A stretch of 31,498 nt of DNA from a virus. The notes under the pieces were generated by a model. The model made no database searches. It saw only the letters and a program-made list of their open reading frames with translations, and had not been told where the DNA came from. Positions 8,157 to 15,428 of the stretch are shown one piece after another (positions within the stretch are counted from its first letter, which is position 1; each line of letters begins with the position of its first letter). The stretch spans positions 1 through 31,498 of IMG/VR virus record IMGVR_UViG_3300017697_000060. One strand, 5' to 3'. The position numbers and the translations under genes were made by a program.

Positions 8157-8485
8157 CATCAAGAGAATCAATGTACAGAAAGTTTGAGGTTCTGGAGGAC
8201 ATAGAACTATCAAGTAATCTTTTAACAATACAGTCAAACGTGTTGGAATGGTGCAAAGCAAAACCCGACAACGATAAGTTAAATGAGGTTAGGGATGCAA
8301 TAGTAAAGGTTAGCCTTATTGTAAATAAGATGCAATTAGAAAAAGGTAACTACCATTTAGCACTTGAACAGTACAGGCACGATGCAATAAGAGCAGTAGA
8401 ACGTGCAAGGAAAGCAGAATCTGAGATTGAAGAAATGAAAAAGCAATTAGATATTTATAGACGTAAAGAAGATTTAGGATTATGA
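8153..8485 (+). CDS. Coiled-coil hypothetical protein
   Basis: 110 residues, almost entirely helical, with a heptad-like C-terminal half (about 60-108, rich in E, K, R and A). The start and stop both overlap neighbours by four bases. No enzymatic motif is seen; it is probably a structural or adaptor protein of the early region. Confidence 0.6.
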   Translation: MTSRESMYRKFEVLEDIELSSNLLTIQSNVLEWCKAKPDNDKLNEVRDAIVKVSLIVNKMQLEKGNYHLALEQYRHDAIRAVERARKAESEIEEMKKQLDIYRRKEDLGL

Positions 8486-8733
8486 GTGATTCAGTAACAA
8501 AGTATTTTGAAAGGTATACAACAAATCACACAATGGAAGTAAAGACTGATAGGATAGTAGAAGACGTTGTAAAGAGTTTTAAGCAACGAAGTCAAGTAGG
8601 AATAGATAAATACAACACAACGTTAGAAGATTCATCAGAAGGGTTCTTATCGTTCTTAAATCATCTACAGGAGGAGTTAATGGATGCAACCTTATATATT
8701 GAGAAACTAAAACAAATAAATAAAAAACAATGA
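8482..8733 (+). CDS. MazG-like all-alpha phage protein
   Basis: 83 residues. The segment RSQVGIDKYNTTLED (residues 36-50) followed by FLNHLQEELMDATLYIEKLK (58-77) resembles the small phage family related to all-alpha NTP pyrophosphatases (GxxKYgxTL...EExxDaxxY), where the EExxD acids bind magnesium. The EELMD motif is present, but the full MazG set of acids is not obvious, so catalytic activity is uncertain. Both ends overlap neighbouring genes. Confidence 0.6.
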   Translation: MSDSVTKYFERYTTNHTMEVKTDRIVEDVVKSFKQRSQVGIDKYNTTLEDSSEGFLSFLNHLQEELMDATLYIEKLKQINKKQ

Positions 8734-8864
8734 AAGAAACGACACTAATAAAAATGCGTAATGATGTTAGAATTTTACAACAAGCAGTAGTAGTTTGTTT
8801 AAAGAAAATAGAAGCATTAGAAGAGAAATCAAAAAAGAAAACAAAAAAAAATGTTAATAAATAG
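8730..8864 (+). CDS. Small basic coiled-coil peptide
   Basis: 44 residues, starting at an ATGA overlap with the upstream stop. A single amphipathic helix (RNDVRILQQAVVVCLKKIEALE) is followed by a lysine-rich tail. It could bind nucleic acid or a partner protein; no family is recognised. Confidence 0.5.
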   Translation: MKETTLIKMRNDVRILQQAVVVCLKKIEALEEKSKKKTKKNVNK

Positions 8865-8918
8865 TTCATATGTAAAAAGTATTTTGTAGATTAGCATTAT
8901 AATTAAAAACAAACAATT

Positions 8919-9083
8919 ATGAGCTATACAGATTTTATTTATTCGCAGTACACAATGCAGGAACTTTTAGACATTGTGGCAAAAAACAAATATTACGGAG
9001 ATTATTTAGATTCACACGCTAAACGATGTAGATTAGAAATAATTAAAAGACACCACGAAGAACAAGAAATAATACAATTATGA
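8919..9083 (+). CDS. Small hypothetical protein upstream of the exonuclease
   Basis: 54 residues, beginning MSYTDFIYSQYTMQELLD and ending HHEEQEIIQL, predicted helical. Its stop overlaps the start of the RecE-like nuclease gene (ATGA), so it is likely translated. A 54-base AT-rich gap precedes it, in which I saw no clear promoter. Confidence 0.55.
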   Translation: MSYTDFIYSQYTMQELLDIVAKNKYYGDYLDSHAKRCRLEIIKRHHEEQEIIQL

Positions 9084-9847
9084 TAACACTATTAAACGGA
9101 GAACATTGGAACGAGTCTGAGATTCTCACACAAATGTACGATGATAATTTCTATTACGGACACTTAGGTAAACACGCTTTAAGTAGTAGTAGTTTAAAAA
9201 TGATTCTTAAAAGTCCAAAGACGTATAAGTATGTGACAAAGTACGGAGACCCTAACTCAGATAGTCCTGCACTAGCAATGGGCAAACTAATTCATTGGAT
9301 GATATTAGAACCACATAAAATAGACAAACTTAAATTTATTGAATCGTCTACAAAAGGTACTAAGGTTTATAAAGAAGCTAAAGCAATGCACGGAGAAGTA
9401 TTCCTTAATAAAGAACGTAGTGCAGCAGAAAGGGTAACGGATGCAGTTCTAAGAAATGAACAAGCGTTAAGATTCCTAAACAAAGCAGAGTTTGAAGTAC
9501 CAGCTGTAGAAATGATAGAAGGACTACCTTTTAGAGCAAAGGCAGATATTATACAGGGTAATACTGTTATTGACATTAAAACCACAGCAGACCTAAATTC
9601 ATTTAAATATAGTGCAGACAAGTACGGTTACGACCTACAAGCATACCTATACACTAAGATGTTTAAAGCAGATGACTTTAAATTTTTAGTAGTAGACAAG
9701 GGAAGTTTAGACATTGGTATATTTGAAACAACAGAAGATTTCTTAGCAAAAGGAAAAGCAAAGTTTGACTTAGCAGTAGAAACATATAAATACTTTTTTG
9801 AAGAGGACAACGATTTGGACCAGTATGTAATGAGAGCAATATTATAA
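9080..9847 (+). CDS. RecE/exonuclease VIII-like PD-(D/E)XK nuclease
   Basis: 255 residues. It shows the conserved order of the phage ExoVIII/DUF3799-type family: LSSSSLKMIL near residue 34, GKLIHWMILEP (69-79, His72), FRAKADI (151-157, Asp156), VIDIKTT (163-169, Asp165 and Lys167) and QAYLY (187-191). These form the metal-dependent nuclease core. Such enzymes degrade one strand from double-strand ends so that an annealing protein can act, here presumably the ERF protein at 4630. The two are not adjacent, which is unusual but not rare. Confidence 0.87.
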   Translation: MITLLNGEHWNESEILTQMYDDNFYYGHLGKHALSSSSLKMILKSPKTYKYVTKYGDPNSDSPALAMGKLIHWMILEPHKIDKLKFIESSTKGTKVYKEAKAMHGEVFLNKERSAAERVTDAVLRNEQALRFLNKAEFEVPAVEMIEGLPFRAKADIIQGNTVIDIKTTADLNSFKYSADKYGYDLQAYLYTKMFKADDFKFLVVDKGSLDIGIFETTEDFLAKGKAKFDLAVETYKYFFEEDNDLDQYVMRAIL

Positions 9848-9859
9848 ACGATAACTATT

Positions 9860-10078
9860 ATGAGATTATTTGAGGACGATTGGGGTGTAGATGAAAGCCC
9901 AGTAGACAATACAGAAATAACAACGACAATATTATATTTTAGTACTGATGAGTTAAAGGAATTTAAAAAACTTTCAAAGGTTGGTATTAAAAAGGAATTT
10001 GGTCAGGAGTTTCAACAAAAGGGAAACCTTTCAGATTTTTTATTAAAAATATTAAGAGAACGCTATGAAAATTATTAG
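9860..10078 (+). CDS. Small conserved hypothetical protein
   Basis: 72 residues with an acidic N-terminus and a helical second half (LYFSTDELKEFKKLSKVGIK, then GNLSDFLLKILRERY). Similar sequences are common, as I recall, beside recombination genes of flavophages, without assigned function. Its last 14 bases overlap the oxygenase gene, linking the recombination block to the DNA-modification cassette. Confidence 0.6.
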   Translation: MRLFEDDWGVDESPVDNTEITTTILYFSTDELKEFKKLSKVGIKKEFGQEFQQKGNLSDFLLKILRERYENY

Positions 10079-10943
10079 AATAAAAAGAAAGCTTAATGAA
10101 AAAAAAGCGGCTAAATTAAAAAGTAAATTTCTTACAGAAAAAAATTACGATACAGTAATAACAGAAAGCTGTGATGGATTTGACGCTAACACTGGTGAGC
10201 TTTTATTTAGGTTTAGAAAAAAGGCTATACCTATGGATGTTTTAAAGAGTGGTTACAATGCCTTTAAGGATTCAATATCCTTAAATGCTGGACGTGGTAT
10301 TGCTGCGGGTGGTTATCATAAACAAATAAGAAAGGATGGAACAGTAGGTAAGTTTGATGTTTCCCCAAAGGTTGAGAGTGGTAACGTAGGCTTTATGGAT
10401 GCAAGACCTGGTAGCGGAACGGTTGCGGTTTGTAGGAAGACAGCATTCGCAAAAGAACATTTTGACAAGTATCAGGCAGGTATTCCATTTGTTAAATATA
10501 TAGATAAGATGTATAGTGAGCTATGTCCTGAGCATTACAACAGACAAAAGGCAATAGCACTTGGTACAAATAAAAACTATGTTATAGGAGATACTAGCTT
10601 CACAACTGTAACAGTAAATAAAAATTTCAGAACTGCCGTTCATCAGGACTCAGGAGACTTTAAAGATGGTTTTGGAAATTTAATAACATACCGAGAGGGT
10701 AAATATGATGGGGGGTATTTTGTTCTTCCTGAATATGGGGTTGCTATTGATATGCAAAACCAAGACATCTTATTTGTGGATGTACATAAATGGCACGGTA
10801 ATACAGAATATGTAAATTGTAGTGAGGACTGGTTAAGAATTTCTTTCGTTCTTTATTACAGAGAATATATGTATAAATGCAAATCCCCTTCAGAAGAATT
10901 AGAACGTATTAAAATGGACCAAACAGGCTACCTTAAACTTTAA
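10065..10943 (+). CDS. TET/JBP-family 2-oxoglutarate/Fe(II) dioxygenase acting on DNA bases
   Basis: 292 residues. The double-stranded beta-helix signature is clear: HQDSGD gives the iron ligands His193 and Asp195, HKWHGNTE gives the distal His244, and Arg258 in WLRISFV suits the 2-oxoglutarate carboxylate. The upstream block GFMDARPGSGTVAVCRKTAF (109-128) and the segment GGYFVLPEYGVAIDM (216-230) are those of the TET/JBP group rather than of AlkB. Family members hydroxylate 5-methylcytosine or thymine in DNA. The adjoining glycosyltransferase suggests that the hydroxymethyl product is then glycosylated. It overlaps the preceding gene by 14 bases. The substrate base cannot be told from sequence alone. 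Confidence 0.85.
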   Translation: MKIIRIKRKLNEKKAAKLKSKFLTEKNYDTVITESCDGFDANTGELLFRFRKKAIPMDVLKSGYNAFKDSISLNAGRGIAAGGYHKQIRKDGTVGKFDVSPKVESGNVGFMDARPGSGTVAVCRKTAFAKEHFDKYQAGIPFVKYIDKMYSELCPEHYNRQKAIALGTNKNYVIGDTSFTTVTVNKNFRTAVHQDSGDFKDGFGNLITYREGKYDGGYFVLPEYGVAIDMQNQDILFVDVHKWHGNTEYVNCSEDWLRISFVLYYREYMYKCKSPSEELERIKMDQTGYLKL

Positions 10944-10946
10944 GAT

Positions 10947-11717
10947 ATGGATTATATAATAGCTATACCGAGTTATAAAAGACCGGAGACAATTAAAACT
11001 AAAACACTTTCCCTTTTAAATGCTCACAATATACCAAAGGATAAGATAACTATATTTGTTGCCGATAAAGATGAGTATAATCAATATGAGAAATCCCTAA
11101 ACAAAGAATACAGGATGGTTGTAGGAGTACCCACAATAGGTGAGCAAAGAAACTTCATTGAGTCTTACTATGATGAAGGCACAAGGCTTGTTATGTTAGA
11201 TGATGATTTGGAAGGTATATATATAAAGAATGAAAACTCACTAACACCAATATCTGACCTTGAAAATGATTTTATTGTAAAGGGATTTAAAGCCTGTGAA
11301 GAAACTGGGGCTAAATGTTTTGGTCTTTATGCAGCATCAAATCCCTACTTTATGCTACACAGGACATATACAAAGCTATCCTATATAATTGGTTGTGCGT
11401 TTGGAGTAATAGTTCAGCACGATGATTTTTTAAAAAGGATAACAAATCACGGGGAGGATTACGAGTACAGTATAAGACAATATATAAAAAACAAAAAGCT
11501 TGTTAGGTTTGATGATATTACCTGTAAAAGTAAATTCTTTACTGAGGAGGGCGGTTTACAAACCATACGAACAAAAGAGTACATATATGATTCAATAAAA
11601 TGGATACAGGATAAGTTTCCAGATTACTGTACAATGTATATAAGGAAAACAACTGGAAATGCAGAGTTAAGATTAAAGGATAAAATAAAAAACAGAAATC
11701 AGGCAAAGTTATTTTAA
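10947..11717 (+). CDS. GT-A glycosyltransferase, TET/JBP-associated type (TAGT-like)
   Basis: 256 residues. The N-terminus MDYIIAIPSYKRPETIKTKT and the strand ITIFVAD mark a GT-A nucleotide-sugar-binding fold. MLDDDLEGI (residues 83-91) supplies the DxD metal site, and HGEDYEYSIR (168-177) is the later acidic motif expected near the catalytic centre. Its place three bases after the TET/JBP gene matches the phage arrangement in which an associated glycosyltransferase adds sugar to hydroxymethylated bases in DNA. It has no membrane segment, so it is presumably cytoplasmic. Sugar donor and target base are unknown. Confidence 0.8.
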   Translation: MDYIIAIPSYKRPETIKTKTLSLLNAHNIPKDKITIFVADKDEYNQYEKSLNKEYRMVVGVPTIGEQRNFIESYYDEGTRLVMLDDDLEGIYIKNENSLTPISDLENDFIVKGFKACEETGAKCFGLYAASNPYFMLHRTYTKLSYIIGCAFGVIVQHDDFLKRITNHGEDYEYSIRQYIKNKKLVRFDDITCKSKFFTEEGGLQTIRTKEYIYDSIKWIQDKFPDYCTMYIRKTTGNAELRLKDKIKNRNQAKLF

Positions 11718-11744
11718 TTTAATATATTTACAAAAAACAAACAA

Positions 11745-12227
11745 ATGGAGAATTTTAATAAACAACAGTACGAGTTATTTTTTGGGGGTTCAGTATCTAA
11801 ATATTTTAACGGACATTTAGACCTTTACATAGGAGATAAAGACTTTATATTTGCGGATAAGGGAACTGACCTTATTCCAGGAGTAAATATGACAGCCGAA
11901 ATTAAAACAGTTGGAATTAAGGGGTTTGACGGTAAAAAGCTGACATTAAATCAGGCTCGTGAATATTCATCTACAGTAGGATTGATAGATAACCTTGGTA
12001 GAACAATGGTAAGCTACCTTTTCGAGTATCACAAGGAGGTTAAAAAACCCTATGTTATAGTAACACCTTTTATCAGGGATAATGGAACTCAAAAAAGGGC
12101 TGTTGATTATTTGGATTTAAATAGGTCAATTATGCTTTATGTAGATATTAATGACCAGTTTTGCAAATGGATTAGCGGAGATAGATACGTAGGAGTCAAA
12201 CCCAAAAACCCATTAGTAACAGTTTAA
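11745..12227 (+). CDS. Unrecognised protein of the modification cassette with a nuclease-like ExK motif
   Basis: 160 residues. A segment with Asp42, then AEIKT (Glu52-x-Lys54), then NQAREYS (Gln70) has the order of a PD-(D/E)XK core, but the rest is not recognised. A C-terminal half with PYVIVTPFI and LNRSIMLYVDI is compatible with core beta strands. It follows the glycosyltransferase after 27 AT-rich bases. It may be a modification-dependent or modification-sensitive nuclease or an accessory factor of the cassette; that is inference from position and one motif. Confidence 0.55.
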   Translation: MENFNKQQYELFFGGSVSKYFNGHLDLYIGDKDFIFADKGTDLIPGVNMTAEIKTVGIKGFDGKKLTLNQAREYSSTVGLIDNLGRTMVSYLFEYHKEVKKPYVIVTPFIRDNGTQKRAVDYLDLNRSIMLYVDINDQFCKWISGDRYVGVKPKNPLVTV

Positions 12228-12389
12228 ATGTACGAGGAATTAATTGAAAGGTATTATAGAATAAGTATAATAGACTACAATGATGGTGTCACTATAGATG
12301 AACTAAGGGGAGCAATACAATTATTTGAGGATTTAGAAGAATACGAAGCCTGTGCAGGAATATTAAAAGCAATAAAAGAATTAGAATAA
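12228..12389 (+). CDS. Small acidic hypothetical protein
   Basis: 53 residues, starting directly after the preceding stop (TAAATG). It is acidic and helical, beginning MYEELIERYYRISIID and ending GILKAIKELE. It is flanked closely on both sides by genes in the same direction. No family is recognised. Confidence 0.6.
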   Translation: MYEELIERYYRISIIDYNDGVTIDELRGAIQLFEDLEEYEACAGILKAIKELE

Positions 12390-12392
12390 ACA

Positions 12393-12824
12393 ATGTTAGA
12401 AAAGATAAAAAAATTAGTTGAATTAGAAACAAAGATAGAAGATATCTCAACAAAATCAAGAAAACCAGACAATGTAAATGCTAGGGTAATTTACTTTTAT
12501 TTAGCAAGAACCCACACCTCAAAATCATTTGAGCAAATTGCTAGATTAGTAAACAGAGACCATTCAACAGGAGTTCACTCAATGAAAATATACGATGCCT
12601 GGAGAGACCTACCTAAATATTATACAGCGGAATTGTCAAAGTTACACGAGATAGAAAACCTTTTAGCAGATACAAAAAAGGAGGATATAAAACCATTGGA
12701 TTTGCACGATATGTTTAAGGTAAGAAATACTATACTGGAAAAAGAAATAACTGAACTAAGATTAGAAATAAAAAACCTTGAAGGAAGATTAAAACATTTA
12801 AAAAGATTCGAACCAATTTTATAG
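12393..12824 (+). CDS. DnaA domain IV-like DNA-binding protein with coiled-coil tail
   Basis: 143 residues. Residues 29-68 match the C-terminal DNA-binding domain of DnaA: ARVIYFYLARTHTSKSFEQI, then NRDHSTGVHSMKIY, where RDHST is the DnaA-box-contacting signature. The ATPase domain of DnaA is absent. Residues 108-137 form a coiled coil, which would allow dimerisation. A likely role is binding DnaA-box-like sites in phage or host DNA to steer replication initiation or repress transcription. Confidence 0.75.
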   Translation: MLEKIKKLVELETKIEDISTKSRKPDNVNARVIYFYLARTHTSKSFEQIARLVNRDHSTGVHSMKIYDAWRDLPKYYTAELSKLHEIENLLADTKKEDIKPLDLHDMFKVRNTILEKEITELRLEIKNLEGRLKHLKRFEPIL

Positions 12825-12827
12825 ATT

Positions 12828-12935
12828 ATGATGGGAAGTATATTATTATTATTTTTATTAGGATGGGCAATTACTATTGCAGCAGTTTGGGTTTGGTTTG
12901 AAGATTACAACAATAGGAAGGACCAAGACCTTTAA
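12828..12935 (+). CDS. Single-pass small membrane protein
   Basis: 35 residues. One strong hydrophobic helix (about residues 4-24, SILLLFLLGWAITIAAVWVW) is followed by a charged tail EDYNNRKDQDL. It ends inside the first element of the putative late promoter at 12932. It could be a membrane-targeted host-takeover peptide; its function is unknown. Confidence 0.5.
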   Translation: MMGSILLLFLLGWAITIAAVWVWFEDYNNRKDQDL

Positions 12936-12962
12936 CATATTGAGTAAAAATTCATTGTATAA
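12932..12962 (+). promoter_or_regulatory. Putative late promoter 1 (before terminase)
   Basis: TTAAC (12932-12936), 17 bases, then ATTGTATAA (12954-12962). It has the same two elements and spacing as the sites at 15476, 23612, 24916 and 27168. By analogy with those, transcription would start near 12965, giving a leader of about 25 bases before the ATG at 12990. Confidence 0.55.
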
Positions 12963-12989
12963 GTAAATCATTAATGAAATTATTTGATT

Positions 12990-13229
12990 ATGGATAAAAG
13001 AAAATTTAACGGTGGAAATAAGAACGCAGGAAGAAAACCTAAATCAGAAGAGGTTGCACTTATTGAAAAACTAACACCACTTGAGCCATTGGCATTTTCT
13101 GCCTTAATGAAGGGTTTAGAAAATGGAGACTTCAAATATGTACAGTTGTTTTATAACTACTATGCAGGTAAACCTAGAGAAACCAAAGACATTACAATAA
13201 ACGAGGACCTACCATTGTTTATAGATTAG
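12990..13229 (+). CDS. Putative terminase small subunit
   Basis: 79 residues from the ATG at 12990; an in-frame TTG at 12984 would add only two residues and is less likely. A basic start with NGGNKNAGRKPK precedes helical stretches around LTPLEPLAFSALMKGLENG and the segment FYNYYAGKPRETKD. This GGxxxNAGRKPK plus YYxGKPxE pattern is seen in small DNA-binding proteins directly before terminase large subunits in flavophages. The next gene begins two bases later. It is short for a complete small terminase, so a minimal DNA-recognition subunit is inferred. Confidence 0.65.
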   Translation: MDKRKFNGGNKNAGRKPKSEEVALIEKLTPLEPLAFSALMKGLENGDFKYVQLFYNYYAGKPRETKDITINEDLPLFID

Positions 13230-13230
13230 T

Positions 13231-14400
13231 ATGCAGGTAAAGAAAACCGAAGCATTAACTAAGTTAAGGAAACTTAATAGTAGAACTAAAATAATACGAG
13301 GAGGAACGAGTGCAGGTAAAACTATCTGCATTCTCCTTGTGTTAATAGATTACGCTATAAGAAATGAGGGTAAAGAAATAAGTGTAGTATCTGAATCAAT
13401 ACCCCATCTGCGTAGAGGTGCTTTTAAAGACTTCTGTGGTATCTTAAAGGGAATGAATAGATATAGGGATAGTCAACTAAATAAGTCTACCTTAAAATAC
13501 ACGTTTACTAATGGTAGTTATATAGAGTTTTTCAGTACAGACCAACCTGATAAACTGCGTGGAGCAAGAAGGACAGACTTATATATTAACGAGTGTAACA
13601 ATATTCCTTTTGATGCCTATCAGCAATTAGTAGTTAGAACGTCTGGGAATATATGGCTAGACTACAATCCATCTGCTTTGTTTTGGGTGGATAGAGAATT
13701 AATAGGAAAAGAAGATACAGATTTTATAACACTTACCTACAAAGATAATGATTCACTTCCCAAAAGTATTGTAACTGAAATAGAGAAAGCTAAAGAGAAA
13801 GCAAAGACCTCAACGTACTGGGCTAATTGGTGGAGAGTCTATGGACTTGGAGAAGTAGGAAGTTTAGAGGGTGCTTGTATTCCTGATTGGAAAGAGATTG
13901 ATACAGTACCAACAGAAGCAAGATTATTAGGTTACGGAATGGACTTTGGTTATAGTGTTGACCCGACAACGTTAATAGCATTATATAAGTGGAACGATTC
14001 TTATATATATGATGAGGTGCTTTATAAGAAGGGAATGCTTAACAGAGATATTAGCAGATTTTTAGAAGAAAACGATATAAGGGAAAGTATAACCGCTGAC
14101 TCAGCAGAACCTAAATCGATAGCAGAATTACAAGGTTACGGACATAATATACACGGGGTAAGTAAAGGAAGGGATTCAGTAGTATATGGAATCAACTTAA
14201 TGAATCAAAACGAGATATATGTTACAAGCCGTTCTAAGAACCTTAAAAGAGAATTAGGTGGTTATATATGGGCAACTGATAAAGAGGGTAACAAAACACA
14301 AAAACCAAGTGGTCTACATCCCGATTGCATTGATGCTGCTAGGTATGTTTTAACAGACCAATTACAGAACCCGAATAAAGGTAAATATTTTATTTATTAA
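13231..14400 (+). CDS. Terminase large subunit
   Basis: 389 residues, close to the normal length of PBSX-type large terminases. The ATPase domain has Walker A GGTSAGKT (residues 24-31), Walker B LYINE (117-121) and DKLRGARRTD (107-116) just before it. The RNase-H-like nuclease domain has acidic residues in MDFGYSVDPT (Asp238), ADSAE (Asp290) and HPDCIDAARY (Asp365, Asp368). The protein cuts concatemeric phage DNA and pumps it into the prohead through the portal (27542). The gene looks intact. Confidence 0.93.
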   Translation: MQVKKTEALTKLRKLNSRTKIIRGGTSAGKTICILLVLIDYAIRNEGKEISVVSESIPHLRRGAFKDFCGILKGMNRYRDSQLNKSTLKYTFTNGSYIEFFSTDQPDKLRGARRTDLYINECNNIPFDAYQQLVVRTSGNIWLDYNPSALFWVDRELIGKEDTDFITLTYKDNDSLPKSIVTEIEKAKEKAKTSTYWANWWRVYGLGEVGSLEGACIPDWKEIDTVPTEARLLGYGMDFGYSVDPTTLIALYKWNDSYIYDEVLYKKGMLNRDISRFLEENDIRESITADSAEPKSIAELQGYGHNIHGVSKGRDSVVYGINLMNQNEIYVTSRSKNLKRELGGYIWATDKEGNKTQKPSGLHPDCIDAARYVLTDQLQNPNKGKYFIY

Positions 14401-14418
14401 TTTTTTGTTAATAAATTG

Positions 14419-14448
14419 TTGGTATATCAAAAATAAGTTTTATATTTG
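14419..14448 (+). promoter_or_regulatory. Bacteroidetes-type housekeeping promoter for the small accessory genes
   Basis: TTG (14419-14421), a 19-base spacer, and a perfect TATATTTG (14441-14448), 19 bases before the ATG at 14468. It would give the small genes at 14468-15408 early, host-driven expression in the middle of otherwise late genes. Confidence 0.7.
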
Positions 14449-14467
14449 AATCAACAAACAAATTATT

Positions 14468-14647
14468 ATGAAGCGTTACAAACAAAATTTAAGAGTAGAA
14501 TCAAATAAGGTTTACAGTTACAATACTCACGTTGCAACTATAAATGGAGTTAACCTTAATCAGTTAGGTTGGTGGAGTGTAACAACTCAAAAACATATTA
14601 ACTATGTAGCAAGTGAACTTGGGTTAAACCTTATAAAAAACAAATAA
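14468..14647 (+). CDS. Small phage protein, DUF8033-like
   Basis: 59 residues. The pattern SYNTHVATINGVNLNQLGWW, followed by SVTTQKHINYVASELG, resembles a small phage family (I believe DUF8033) that often occurs in early regions; function unknown. It is the first gene after the promoter at 14419. Confidence 0.6.
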   Translation: MKRYKQNLRVESNKVYSYNTHVATINGVNLNQLGWWSVTTQKHINYVASELGLNLIKNK

Positions 14648-14648
14648 T

Positions 14649-14870
14649 ATGAGAACTATATTTAAAAACGAGGGTTATTTTCTAGAGTATATGGTTGAAG
14701 GTAATTTTATTGGTAGCACCCGTATAGACGAACCAGACAGGGAAGAGGTAGGCTATTACGGTAGAATAGATGCCATTGCAAACGAGGATATAAAATTAGG
14801 TAAAAAAACAATTAAAAAGGGAACTAAATACTACACTAGAATGTATCCCCTTTGCGGAAAAAAAATTTAA
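14649..14870 (+). CDS. Small hypothetical protein
   Basis: 73 residues, beta-rich in appearance, with a central segment GYYGRIDAIANEDIKLGKK and a C-terminal YTRMYPLCGKKI. It lies one base after the preceding stop and is in the same small operon. No family is recognised. Confidence 0.6.
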   Translation: MRTIFKNEGYFLEYMVEGNFIGSTRIDEPDREEVGYYGRIDAIANEDIKLGKKTIKKGTKYYTRMYPLCGKKI

Positions 14871-14871
14871 T

Positions 14872-15006
14872 ATGAGTTACATAGAAAGAGAATACGATGA
14901 ATATTTAGAAAGACAAGATTTAATTAACGAATGTGCTTTTTGTCTTAAAAGTTGCAAGGAGGAATTTTGCAATCAAGAATGTGAGTTAAATTATGCAATC
15001 AATTAA
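14872..15006 (+). CDS. Small cysteine-rich protein, possible zinc binder
   Basis: 44 residues. An acidic first half (MSYIEREYDEYLERQDLINE) is followed by a cysteine cluster CAFCLKSCKEEFCNQEC with five cysteines, a size and spacing compatible with one zinc site. The start lies one base after the previous stop. It could be a small host-interaction protein; that is speculation. Confidence 0.5.
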   Translation: MSYIEREYDEYLERQDLINECAFCLKSCKEEFCNQECELNYAIN

Positions 15007-15016
15007 AACAATTATT

Positions 15017-15187
15017 ATGAGTGATATTAGAGAAAGTTACGAGTACAAATTAGTAAAGCAATTAACAGCAAAAGAAAACAGAATAAAGGTTAGAAATACT
15101 ATACTTCAGGGTCTTTTATTCTCATTAGTATGCTGTATTTCATTTAATATATTTTTAAAAGTATTTTTATGGGTGTTGACATATTAG
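15017..15187 (+). CDS. Small protein with one C-terminal membrane helix
   Basis: 56 residues from the ATG at 15017. An in-frame ATG at 14993 would overlap the previous gene, whereas the context CAATTATTATG at 15017 is like that of neighbouring starts. The N-terminal half is charged and helical; residues about 34-55 form a strong membrane segment (LLFSLVCCISFNIFLKVFLW). It overlaps the next gene by 19 bases. Confidence 0.5.
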   Translation: MSDIRESYEYKLVKQLTAKENRIKVRNTILQGLLFSLVCCISFNIFLKVFLWVLTY

Positions 15188-15408
15188 AAACTTGGCAGAT
15201 ATATAAGGCTTGTTGGAATAAGAAGTTCTATGTAATACAAAAACCTATGGGGGTTGGAATCAAAAAAGGTGGGTACGATGTACAATTAATAATGGATATG
15301 CAAGGGCAATTAGTATTAGGTAAAGATTCTTACAAACAGAATAGCCAAGAGTTAGAAGATAAGATTACAGAGATGTACACTTATATGTACAAAAGATTTA
15401 TAGAGTAA
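15169..15408 (+). CDS. Small hypothetical protein
   Basis: 79 residues starting MGVDILETWQIYKACWNKKF, with a Gly-rich central turn GVGIKKGGYDVQLIMDMQG and a helical C-terminus. It is the last gene of the small operon before a terminator. No family is recognised. Confidence 0.55.
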   Translation: MGVDILETWQIYKACWNKKFYVIQKPMGVGIKKGGYDVQLIMDMQGQLVLGKDSYKQNSQELEDKITEMYTYMYKRFIE

Positions 15409-15428
15409 GTTTAGATTAAGTTTAGATT
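15407..15428 (+). repeat. Two tandem copies of an 11-base repeat
   Basis: AAGTTTAGATT occurs twice in a row (15407-15417 and 15418-15428), starting in the stop codon of the preceding gene and lying just before a terminator. It may be a protein-binding site or simple slippage. Confidence 0.6.

Noticed and set aside
11718-11744. TATATTTA before the gene at 11745 as a separate promoter
   Set aside because: The last base of the -7 element is wrong and no TTG lies at the needed distance; transcription from the cassette upstream is enough.
15371-15391. TGTAC...GTACA inverted repeat within the gene at 15169
   Set aside because: It is a short imperfect palindrome in coding sequence with no T tract or repeated copies.
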